Positions 1 to 5,903 of a DNA stretch of 6,048 bases are shown piece by piece. The notes beneath the pieces are model-generated. The model had not been told where the DNA came from, made no database searches, and worked only from the letters and a program-made list of their open reading frames with translations. The DNA is from JAKZSU01 sp047517485 (GTDB lineage: Bacteria > Pseudomonadota > Alphaproteobacteria > UBA7887): the NCBI GenBank assembly GCA_047517485.1, contig JAKZSU010000226.1, positions 1 through 6,048 of the forward strand, given 5' to 3'. Made by a program: the position numbers and the translations under genes. Position 1 is the first letter of the stretch, and each line of letters opens with the position of its first letter.

Positions 1-167
1 ACGCACCCGGAAAGCCACCTCGGGCCACCGAAGGCCGGTCTGCCCAGGGACCAAGGTTCGTCGCTGGCGGCGCAGTTCGCCTTTCTTGGGGCCGCTTGAC
101 GTGGGGTCGCACGACGGCGCGCCCCGCTCCTACCCAGCGACGAAAATCGATCGGTCAAATGGGTCAT
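1..167 (-). CDS. Possible start of a further ORF running off the window (weak)
   Basis: After the 183-aa gene, the minus strand has AGGGTGG, then 6 nt, then an ATG at 167-165. That frame stays open to the window edge (55 codons). The distance from the previous stop is 22 nt. Against it: the product (MTHLTDRFSSLGRSGARRRA and onward) is Arg/Pro/Ala-rich with no recognisable motif, uses AGA, AGG and CGA codons, and has lower third-position GC than a typical gene here. Another minus frame and plus frames are also open over much of this stretch. I see no tRNA and no terminator with a U-tract; GC-rich short stems occur around 10-50 and 95-125. Confidence 0.2.
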   Translation of the reverse strand, partial: MTHLTDRFSSLGRSGARRRATPRQAAPRKANCAASDEPWSLGRPAFGGPRWLSGC

Positions 168-189
168 TATTATCCACCCTTGGTATTAG

Positions 190-741
190 TTAGGGTTGAG
201 CGGTCGAGTCGCGCCATTGGGGCCGAAACCCCAAGACCGTCACGTCCGCCGCCAGATGCGGATTGAACAGAGCGTTGTGCCACCAGGTGAATTGATAGGA
301 CGGGCTGTCGGGCGGCAAGGTCTCGACGTCGCATGACAAGTCGAATTTCTGATTGAACTGATCGAAGTGCAGGCGGCATTGCATTCCGGCGGCGAGACTA
401 GTCGCCACCTCGGCATCGAGCGAGAATAGCGCGGTCAGTGTCTCGTCGAATTCGGTGGTGCTCTGAAAATACGCCGCCGACATCAGCGTGACCGCCTTTT
501 CCCGTCGGATATTCGGATCGCCGGTGCCGCGCACGATGTGCTTGAATTCGGCGAGTCTTTCATCGGGCGACTCGGGCACAATCAGAACCGTCATGGCATC
601 GGCGGCCAATCGGCCATCCGGGTTGGTCACGCTGGGCCGCATACCGGCGCACGGAAGGCCGTCTTGATCGCGCATCTGCATTTGGCGAATACGACATTGC
701 CATCCGATGAACTGCCGGCGAAGTGCCTCCGCGTCGGTCAT
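190..741 (-). CDS. Unknown 183-aa protein, last gene of the run
   Basis: I cannot assign a family. The N-terminus has FIGWQCRIRQMQMRDQDG (11-28) followed by LPCAGMRP (29-36), a basic, aromatic stretch that looks like a conserved motif rather than a signal peptide. The middle (50-70) has a short beta-like VLIVPESPDERL. Residues 85-120 look helical, and the C-terminal 60 residues are beta-like and aromatic, including SYQFTWWHNALFNPH. Four cysteines (16, 31, 122, 137) are spread out and form no CxxC pair. There is no membrane segment, so it is probably cytoplasmic. The ATG is 9 nt after the stop of the 136-aa gene, and the ribosome site is weak (GAGCGAG), which suggests translational coupling. 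Same-operon placement hints at a link with the ligase/GOGAT-like enzyme, but nothing in the sequence shows a function. Confidence 0.78.
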   Translation of the reverse strand: MTDAEALRRQFIGWQCRIRQMQMRDQDGLPCAGMRPSVTNPDGRLAADAMTVLIVPESPDERLAEFKHIVRGTGDPNIRREKAVTLMSAAYFQSTTEFDETLTALFSLDAEVATSLAAGMQCRLHFDQFNQKFDLSCDVETLPPDSPSYQFTWWHNALFNPHLAADVTVLGFRPQWRDSTAQP

Positions 742-750
742 AAGGCTCGC

Positions 751-1161
751 TCAGAACTTCCGATAGACCTTGTCGAGCTCGACGATCGGATGGTTCGGCG
801 ACATCTGGAATTTGACCAGCAACTCGCGCGCCAGCATGTCGCGGTCCTGCTGGTTGTCGGGCAATGCCATGGCGTCGGGAATTTTCACCCAGCCATTGAT
901 GTTGCGGTCGAACACCGCCGGCACGCCTTCCTCGTAGCCCATGTGCACGTCTTCCAGCCAGTTCAGATCGTCCCAGCCCATATGGTCGATGTATTTTTGC
1001 AAAAACGGCGTCATGCGGTCGTAATCGGGGACCAGGTTGACGTCGTAGCGGTAGCCGATGTGCTGGCCGATTTCTTTTTCGCGATGGGAATCGAGACCAT
1101 CCTCGGTCAAAAACTGATCGACGTTCTTGAGGTCCGTCCCCTTGTAGGATGAGCCGGCCAT
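751..1161 (-). CDS. Unknown acidic small protein downstream of the GOGAT-like genes
   Basis: I do not recognise this 136-aa protein. It is soluble-looking: no signal peptide, no hydrophobic segment and no cysteine, so it is unlikely to bind an Fe-S cluster. It is rich in Asp, Glu and aromatic residues. A central aromatic/acidic stretch, HMGWDDLNWLEDVHMGYEEG (60-79), is followed by VFDRNINGWVKIPDA (83-97) and a probably helical charged C-terminal third (RDMLARELLVKF, 107-118). The start is well supported: AGGAG lies 9 nt before the ATG. It sits 47 nt after the FMN subunit and 9 nt before the next gene, all on one strand, so it is probably in the same operon. A role as accessory, assembly or regulatory subunit of the enzyme is inference from position only. 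Confidence 0.8.
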   Translation of the reverse strand: MAGSSYKGTDLKNVDQFLTEDGLDSHREKEIGQHIGYRYDVNLVPDYDRMTPFLQKYIDHMGWDDLNWLEDVHMGYEEGVPAVFDRNINGWVKIPDAMALPDNQQDRDMLARELLVKFQMSPNHPIVELDKVYRKF

Positions 1162-1179
1162 TTTTAATTGCTCCTAGTG

Positions 1180-1192
1180 GATGGGGTCCATC
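1180..1192 (-). repeat. Small inverted repeat between glxD-like and the 136-aa gene
   Basis: A perfect 5-bp inverted repeat, GATGG and CCATC with a 3-nt loop, lies in the 47-bp gap after the FMN subunit gene. This is the longest internal gap in the cluster. There is no U-tract, so it is not a typical intrinsic terminator. It could be a weak mRNA processing or attenuation element, or chance. Confidence 0.25.
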
Positions 1193-1208
1193 TGTTAGAT
1201 TTCATCCA

Positions 1209-2561
1209 TTAAAGATGGTGATAATCTTCGATGCCGACGGTGTAATCGGTACCGGCGAGCGGCACCCCGGCGATCGCCGAGGCTTCCATGGTCAACGCCG
1301 CCAGATCCTCGACCTCGAGGCTGTGGACGCTGGTTTTGCCGCACGCCCGCGCCATCATCTGGCATTCGATGGTCAGGCAATGGAGAAAATTGTAGACCCG
1401 TTCCGCGGCCGCGTCGGGATCCAGGCGTTTGCGCAGTTCCGGGTCCTGGGTCGCCACCCCGACCGGGCAGCGACCGGTGTGGCAATGATAACAATAGCCC
1501 GCCTCGACACCGATTTCGGCCGGGAAGTCGGCTTCCGGGATATCCTTGTTGCAGTTGAGTGCCATCATCGCCGAGTGGCCGATGGCGATGGCGTCGGCGC
1601 CCAAGGCAATCGCCTTGGCGACATCGCCGCCGTTGCGGATACCGCCGGCATAGATCAGCGTGATGTCGCCGCGCTTGCCGAGATCATCGATCGCGCGTCG
1701 CGCCTGGCGGATCGCCGCCATGCCGGGAACCCCGGTCTCCTCGGTCGCGAGATGCGGGCCGGCGCCGGTGGAGCCTTCCATGCCGTCGATATAGATCGAG
1801 TCCGGTCCGCACTTCACCGCCATCCGCACGTCGTCATAGACCCGCGCCGCGCCGAGCTTGAGCTGGATCGGGATCTGGCCGTCGGTGACCTCGCGGATCT
1901 CGTCGATTTTCAGGGCGAGGTCATCGGGCCCGAGCCAGTCGGGATGGCGCGCCGGCGAGCGCTGGTCGATGCCGGCGGGTAGCGAGCGCATCTCGGCGAC
2001 CTGATCGGTCACTTTCTGGCCCATCAGATGACCGCCGAGGCCGACCTTGCAGCCCTGGCCGATAAAGAATTCGCAGCCGTCGGCCAACAACAGGTGATGG
2101 GGGTTGAAGCCATAACGCGACTGGATGCACTGATAGAACCATTTCGACGAATAGCGCCGCTCGTCGGGAATCATCCCGCCTTCGCCCGAGCAGGTGGCGG
2201 TGCCCGCCATGGTCGCGCCGCGCGCCAGTGCCGTCTTCGCCTCATAGCTCAGCGCGCCGAAACTCATGCCGGTGATATAGATCGGGATATCGAGCACGAT
2301 CGGCTTCTTGGCGTTGGGGCCGATGACGGTCCGAGTTTCGCATTTTTCGCGATAGCCTTCGATAACGAAGCGGGTGAGCGTGCCGGGCAGGAACGTCAAA
2401 TCGTCCCAATGGGGAATTTTCTTGAACAACGAAAAACCGCGCATGCGGTAGCGGCCCAGTTCCGCCTTGGTGTGGATATCGTCCATCACCTCGGGGGTGA
2501 AAATCCGGCTCTTGCCCAGGATCGAGGTGTTGCGCTTGGCTTTGTTTCCGCCGTCTGACAT
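1209..2561 (-). CDS. glxD: FMN-binding glutamate synthase domain protein, GlxD/MgsC-like
   Basis: This 450-aa TIM-barrel protein matches the FMN and 2-oxoglutarate domain of glutamate synthase; it would reductively aminate 2-oxoglutarate to glutamate, or to N-methylglutamate if methylamine is delivered. Motifs in order: YITGMSFGALS (95-105, FMN), SGEGG (125-129), GCKVGLGG (170-177, substrate/FMN loop), SPARHPDW (202-209), QLKLGA (233-238), DGMEGSTGAGP (259-269), AGGIRNGGDVAKAIALGADA (305-324, phosphate site) and a cysteine cluster CYHCHTGRCPVGVATQ (357-372). The cysteines probably bind an Fe-S cluster, but spacing is C-x2-C-x4-C rather than the C-x5-C-x4-C I recall for bacterial GltB. A GAGGA ribosome site lies 8 nt before the ATG. 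No NADPH-binding GltD partner is in the window, so the electron donor (ferredoxin, flavodoxin or a remote subunit) is unknown. Confidence 0.92.
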   Translation of the reverse strand: MSDGGNKAKRNTSILGKSRIFTPEVMDDIHTKAELGRYRMRGFSLFKKIPHWDDLTFLPGTLTRFVIEGYREKCETRTVIGPNAKKPIVLDIPIYITGMSFGALSYEAKTALARGATMAGTATCSGEGGMIPDERRYSSKWFYQCIQSRYGFNPHHLLLADGCEFFIGQGCKVGLGGHLMGQKVTDQVAEMRSLPAGIDQRSPARHPDWLGPDDLALKIDEIREVTDGQIPIQLKLGAARVYDDVRMAVKCGPDSIYIDGMEGSTGAGPHLATEETGVPGMAAIRQARRAIDDLGKRGDITLIYAGGIRNGGDVAKAIALGADAIAIGHSAMMALNCNKDIPEADFPAEIGVEAGYCYHCHTGRCPVGVATQDPELRKRLDPDAAAERVYNFLHCLTIECQMMARACGKTSVHSLEVEDLAALTMEASAIAGVPLAGTDYTVGIEDYHHL

Positions 2562-2579
2562 GTTCGGATTCCTCGCGAC

Positions 2580-3419
2580 CTAGAGAATGATTTTCTTCTC
2601 GGCCGGTTCCAGATTGTCGTAGTTCCACAATTGTTTGCCGGCGACGATCTTGGTGAAATGATCGACCCCTTTGTCGGGCAGCAATTCGTATTGCTTGAGC
2701 TTGCGAGTCAGCCAGGCCTTGTCGAGGTCGGTCAGTTCCGCCGGCACCGCGTCGACGCCCAGGTCGGCGATCTCGCCGCCGACATAGACCGTGCCGTCGT
2801 ACATGCTGTCGCCGAGGTTCTTGCCGGCGTCACCGCAGATCACCATGCGGCCGCGCTGCATCATGAATCCGGAGAACGCGCCGGTCTTGCCGCCGACGAT
2901 GATGGTGCCGCTCTTCATGTCGATGCCGGTGCGCGAGCCGACATCGCCGCGGCACACCAGATCGCCGCCGCGGATCGCCGCGCCGAAGGTCGAGCCGGCG
3001 TTCTTTTCGACGACGACCGTGCCGGCCATCATGTTCTCGGCGCACGACCAGCCGACTCGGCCCTGAATGCGCACATTCGGCCCGTCGATCAGGCCGACGC
3101 CGAAATAGCCCAGGCTGCCCTCGAAGATCAGATTGAGCCGGTTGAGGATGCCCACCCCGAGCGAATGTTTGGCGCCCGGGTTCTTGATCACGATGGTGCC
3201 GTGGCCGTCTTTCATCAAGGCGCGGATTTTCGAGTTGATCGCGGTGGTTGCCATGCCGTCGGCATCGAATTCGGCGCGCTTGTTGAAATCGACCTCGACC
3301 GCATTGTGATATTCGAGGTTTTCGCCGAGTTTCTCCGGCGCGAAAATGGTCTCCTGGGTGCGCCCGGCGAGCTGCTCGGTGTGCATGCCCATTTCTTGGC
3401 CTGGATCTACGCCCGCCAT
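2580..3419 (-). CDS. glxC: GXGXG beta-helix glutamate synthase subunit, GlxC/MgsB-like
   Basis: This 279-aa protein corresponds to the C-terminal GXGXG domain of the glutamate synthase large subunit, a right-handed beta-helix that in GltB is structural and helps hold the ammonia tunnel between the glutaminase and FMN domains. Glycine-rich turns repeat from about residue 75 to 221: PGAKHSLGVG, EGSLGYFGVGL, GRVGWSCAENMMAGT, KNAGSTFGAAIRGGDL, GDVGSRTGIDMKSGT, GGKTGAFSGFMMQRG, GDAGKNLGDSMYDGT. No catalytic residues are expected. The N-terminal 60 residues and the charged last 60 (LDKAWLTRKLKQYELL and after) lie outside the helix and may contact partners. The same fold occurs in formylmethanofuran dehydrogenase subunit C, but the neighbours make the glutamate synthase role much more likely. 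It overlaps the upstream gene by 13 nt and ends 18 nt before the FMN subunit, implying a co-translated complex. Confidence 0.9.
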   Translation of the reverse strand: MAGVDPGQEMGMHTEQLAGRTQETIFAPEKLGENLEYHNAVEVDFNKRAEFDADGMATTAINSKIRALMKDGHGTIVIKNPGAKHSLGVGILNRLNLIFEGSLGYFGVGLIDGPNVRIQGRVGWSCAENMMAGTVVVEKNAGSTFGAAIRGGDLVCRGDVGSRTGIDMKSGTIIVGGKTGAFSGFMMQRGRMVICGDAGKNLGDSMYDGTVYVGGEIADLGVDAVPAELTDLDKAWLTRKLKQYELLPDKGVDHFTKIVAGKQLWNYDNLEPAEKKIIL

Positions 3420-4342
3420 ACCCGAACCTCCTCTTCATAGGGATCGGTGGTATCGATCTCGTGCGGGATAATCGCCCGAATCGCCACTTCCTCGGAGGCG
3501 AGGACCACCAACTCGTCGCTTTCGAACAGCACCATCGGCTTGGCCGCCATGCTGTCCTTGGCGAGGCCCAGACTGTCGGCGGTGGCGACCACGTAGGTGA
3601 ACACGCCGTCGATTTCGTGAATCGAATCTTCCAGCGACTGCTCCAGGCTATGTCCGTCGTTGAGCTTGTCGGCGGTATAAACCGCGAGCAATTCGGAATC
3701 GCAATCGGAATGGAAGCGATGGCCCTTGCGCTCCATCTCGCGGCGCATGATCCAGTAATTGGTGATCTGGCCGTTATGCACCACCGCGATGTCGTTATAG
3801 GGATAAGCCCAATAGGGGTGCGCCGAGCGGATATCGACATCCGATTCCGTGGCCATGCGGGTGTGGCCAATCGCGTGGGTGCCGGCGAACCCGCCGAGAC
3901 CGTACTGGTTCGATACCGTGGTGGCGTCGCCGAGGTCCTTGATCAATTCCAGACCCGAGCCCAGCGACAGGATTTCGGTGCCGCCGGCGTCCTCGATGTA
4001 CTTCGCGAGATCCGCCATTTCACCATCGAATGCGAAGCGGCAGCGAAAGGCGTAGGGCGTCGCCTCTTCCATCGAGATCACCCGGGCGCCTTTTTCCGCC
4101 AGCCGCGCATCGACCACCGCGCGGCGCTGCTTGATCTCATCGTGAATGCGGAAGCCGGACGCCATGTCCTCCTGTTCCGCCACCTTGAACCGCATGACGT
4201 ATTGGTCGCCGTCCGGCTTGCCGTAGACCGCGAAGCCGGTGGAATCCGGTCCGCGATGGCGCAAGGATTGCAGCATCGACGTCATCTCGGCGCCGATGTC
4301 GGAAGTCTTACCCCGGTGGATTACCCCGGCAATACCACACAT
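3407..4342 (-). CDS. glxB: Class II glutamine amidotransferase, GlxB/MgsA-like
   Basis: This 311-aa Ntn-type amidotransferase corresponds to the N-terminal glutaminase domain of glutamate synthase, here a separate protein. It would release ammonia from glutamine or a gamma-glutamyl amide and pass it to the FMN subunit. The sequence starts MCGIAG, so Cys2 becomes the N-terminal nucleophile after Met removal and no propeptide needs cutting. Further class II motifs are RHRGPDS (28-34), GHTRMAT (159-165, glutamine-binding Arg162), HNGQITN (189-195) and DCDSE (213-217). A segment of about 100 residues separates the RHRGPDS block from GHTRMAT, longer than in a minimal domain. A GGGAG ribosome site lies 10 nt before the ATG. 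The gene follows the ligase by 20 nt and overlaps the next by 13 nt, so translation is probably coupled. GlxB (rhizobia) and MgsA (N-methylglutamate synthase) are names for the same family type; which applies is not resolved. Confidence 0.92.
   Translation of the reverse strand: MCGIAGVIHRGKTSDIGAEMTSMLQSLRHRGPDSTGFAVYGKPDGDQYVMRFKVAEQEDMASGFRIHDEIKQRRAVVDARLAEKGARVISMEEATPYAFRCRFAFDGEMADLAKYIEDAGGTEILSLGSGLELIKDLGDATTVSNQYGLGGFAGTHAIGHTRMATESDVDIRSAHPYWAYPYNDIAVVHNGQITNYWIMRREMERKGHRFHSDCDSELLAVYTADKLNDGHSLEQSLEDSIHEIDGVFTYVVATADSLGLAKDSMAAKPMVLFESDELVVLASEEVAIRAIIPHEIDTTDPYEEEVRVWRA
3427..3432 (-). promoter_or_regulatory. Ribosome binding site that fixes the glxC-like start
   Basis: The minus strand reads AGGAGG, a perfect Shine-Dalgarno core, 7 nt before the ATG at 3419-3417. 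It lies inside the end of the amidotransferase gene. It supports this ATG over the internal Met codons 10 and 12, which would avoid the 13-nt overlap but have no comparable site. The arrangement suggests translational coupling of the two subunits. Confidence 0.8.
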
Positions 4343-4362
4343 GTTGTTTCAGCTCCCAAAAG

Positions 4363-5835
4363 TTAGGGCAGACAGTCCCAGTATGATTCCAGGTCCCAAT
4401 TGGTGACCGTGGCATTGAACTTCTCCCATTCGTCGTTCTTGTAATGGGTGTAGACCTTGTACATCTCGCCGGGCAGCGCCGATTTGACGACCTCGTCCGC
4501 CTCCAGCCGTTGCAGCGCGTCGCCGAGCGACATCGGCAGTTTCGTGACCTGTTTGCCCTCTTCGATGGCTTTGTAAATGTTGCGCTCCTCGGGCTCGCCC
4601 GGGTCGAGGTTATTGACGATGCCGTCGTCGAAGGCCTTGAGCAGTCCCGCCGCCATCAGATACGGATTGACCGTCGAATCGACCGAGCGGTATTCGAAGC
4701 GGCCGGGCGCCGAAATACGCAGCGCGCAGGTGCGGTTTTGATAGCCCCAATCGGCGAACACCGGGGCCCAGTATCCGGTATCCCACAGCCGGCGGTACGA
4801 GTTCACCGTCGACGAGCCGATCGCGGTCAGCGCGCCGACATGCTCCATCACTCCGCCGATCGCCTGCAGGCCGATCGGGCCGGGCTTGCGGGCGTCGATA
4901 CTGGGATCAGGCAGGAATGTATTCTCGCCGCCCTGGCGATAGGTGAAGGCGCCGGCGAGACCGGGCAGGCTGTCCAGATGCGAGGTGTCGACATAGACAT
5001 CCTCGCCGCCGCGCCACAACGACATGTTGTGATGGCAGCCGCTCGCCGAGACCCCCATGAACGGTTTTGCCATGAAGCACGCGATCAAATTGTTCTCGCG
5101 CGCCACTTCGGCGCAGATTTGCCGATAAGTGGTCAGCCGGTCGCTGTTGCGCAACGCATCGTCGTACATGCAGTTGAGTTCGAGCTGACCCGGCGCGTCT
5201 TCGTGGTCGCCCTGGATCATGTCGAGACCCATCGCCTTGGAATATTCGATCACCCTCATGAACACCGGGCGCAGCATCTCGTACTGGTCGATGTGATAGC
5301 AGTTGGGCTTGGTCACCCCGCCGTCGGGCAGGCCGTCCTCGCCTCTCTTGAGCCACATCATCTCCGGCTCGGTGCCCATCCGCAGATGCAGGCCGTCGTG
5401 TTTGTTTTGGAATTCGTCGTGGATACGGCGCAGGTTGCCGCGGCAATCGGCGGTGAGGAAGCCGCCGGGATCGACGGTTTCCTGGCGATTGCGGAAACAG
5501 GTGCAGAACACCCGCGCGATCCGCTTGTCCCAGGGCAATTGCACGAAGGTCTCCGGATCGGCGATGCCGACCAGTTCCGACGCCTCCGGCCCGTAGCCGA
5601 TGTAATCGCCGTGGCGGTCGGTATACAGATTGGCGGTGGAGCCGTAGACCAGCTGAAAGCCGCGTTCGGCGATGGCCTCCCAATGGTCGGCGGGGATGCC
5701 CTTGCCGACGATGCGCCCGGTCACCGAGACGAACTGGTAATAGATGTAGGTGATCCCCAGCTCGTTGATTTTCTCGCGAACCTGTTTAACCAGATCGGCC
5801 CGGCCGTCGGCATTCACATGGTCGTCGAGTTCCAT
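4363..5835 (-). CDS. glnT: Glutamine synthetase family ligase, GlnT/GmaS-like
   Basis: This 490-aa protein of the glutamine synthetase superfamily would join glutamate to ammonia or an amine using ATP, in the cytoplasm. Catalytic blocks appear in order: TEPE (E156, E158); HEDAPGQLE (E212, E219), metal and glutamate ligands; GCHH (H268), matching His269 of enteric GS; NSYRRL (R349), NRT (R368) and RFEYR (E381, R383) for ATP, phosphate and glutamate. The C-terminus, WDLESYWDCLP, resembles proteins annotated as type III glutamate-ammonia ligase (GlnT). Two ammonium-site residues of enteric GS differ: Asp50 aligns with S37 (FVS) and Glu327 with W356 (YWAP). The NLYDLP adenylylation motif is not preserved; only NIY at 419-421 remains. 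The start fits a ribosome site 8 nt upstream. It is first in a run ending in split glutamate synthase genes, 20 nt before the next. Alternatives are gamma-glutamylmethylamide synthetase or a ligase for another amine. Fold is certain, substrate is not. Confidence 0.93.
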   Translation of the reverse strand: MELDDHVNADGRADLVKQVREKINELGITYIYYQFVSVTGRIVGKGIPADHWEAIAERGFQLVYGSTANLYTDRHGDYIGYGPEASELVGIADPETFVQLPWDKRIARVFCTCFRNRQETVDPGGFLTADCRGNLRRIHDEFQNKHDGLHLRMGTEPEMMWLKRGEDGLPDGGVTKPNCYHIDQYEMLRPVFMRVIEYSKAMGLDMIQGDHEDAPGQLELNCMYDDALRNSDRLTTYRQICAEVARENNLIACFMAKPFMGVSASGCHHNMSLWRGGEDVYVDTSHLDSLPGLAGAFTYRQGGENTFLPDPSIDARKPGPIGLQAIGGVMEHVGALTAIGSSTVNSYRRLWDTGYWAPVFADWGYQNRTCALRISAPGRFEYRSVDSTVNPYLMAAGLLKAFDDGIVNNLDPGEPEERNIYKAIEEGKQVTKLPMSLGDALQRLEADEVVKSALPGEMYKVYTHYKNDEWEKFNATVTNWDLESYWDCLP

Positions 5836-5903
5836 TTTTATCGCCTTTCCCGCTCCGTAAATGTTCCGTCAGCCCGTGATGAGCTTATCCGATCCCGCAA
5901 ATT
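5836..5903 (-). other. Leader/intergenic gap upstream of the ligase operon
   Basis: This 68-bp gap is the only non-coding space in front of the ligase gene, so any operon promoter is here or inside the DruA-like gene. The ligase has a plausible ribosome site, AAAGG, ending 8 nt before its ATG. I looked for sigma70 boxes and found no good pair. A GG-N10-GC spacing as in sigma54 promoters exists around the reverse complement of CGGGATCGGATAAGCT, but the other consensus bases fit poorly. No NtrC-like palindrome or terminator stem was seen. Confidence 0.4.

Larger units (their letters stand above)
190..5835 (-). other. Predicted six-gene operon: ligase, split GOGAT, two unknowns
   Basis: Six genes lie on one strand with gaps of 20, -13, 18, 47 and 9 nt, each with its own start and mostly good ribosome sites. 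The order ligase, amidotransferase, GXGXG, FMN subunit is a known association of these families. It occurs in N-methylglutamate pathway loci, usually together with mgdABCD, and, as I recall, in nitrogen-limitation loci of actinobacteria next to an ammonium transporter. Neither mgd nor amt is within the window. Confidence 0.7.

Noticed and set aside
1162..1208. An intrinsic terminator separating the FMN subunit from the two unknown genes
   Set aside because: The only hairpin has a 5-bp stem and no U-tract, so it is unlikely to stop transcription.
2830..3870. A 346-codon minus-strand ORF spanning the amidotransferase/beta-helix junction
   Set aside because: It is in a different frame from the two well-supported genes, is extremely Arg-rich and shows no motif.
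5870..5900. A possible sigma54 promoter (GG-N10-GC) upstream of the ligase
   Set aside because: Only the GG and GC dinucleotides and one other base fit the TGGCACG-N4-TTGCA consensus, and no NtrC-like site is visible.
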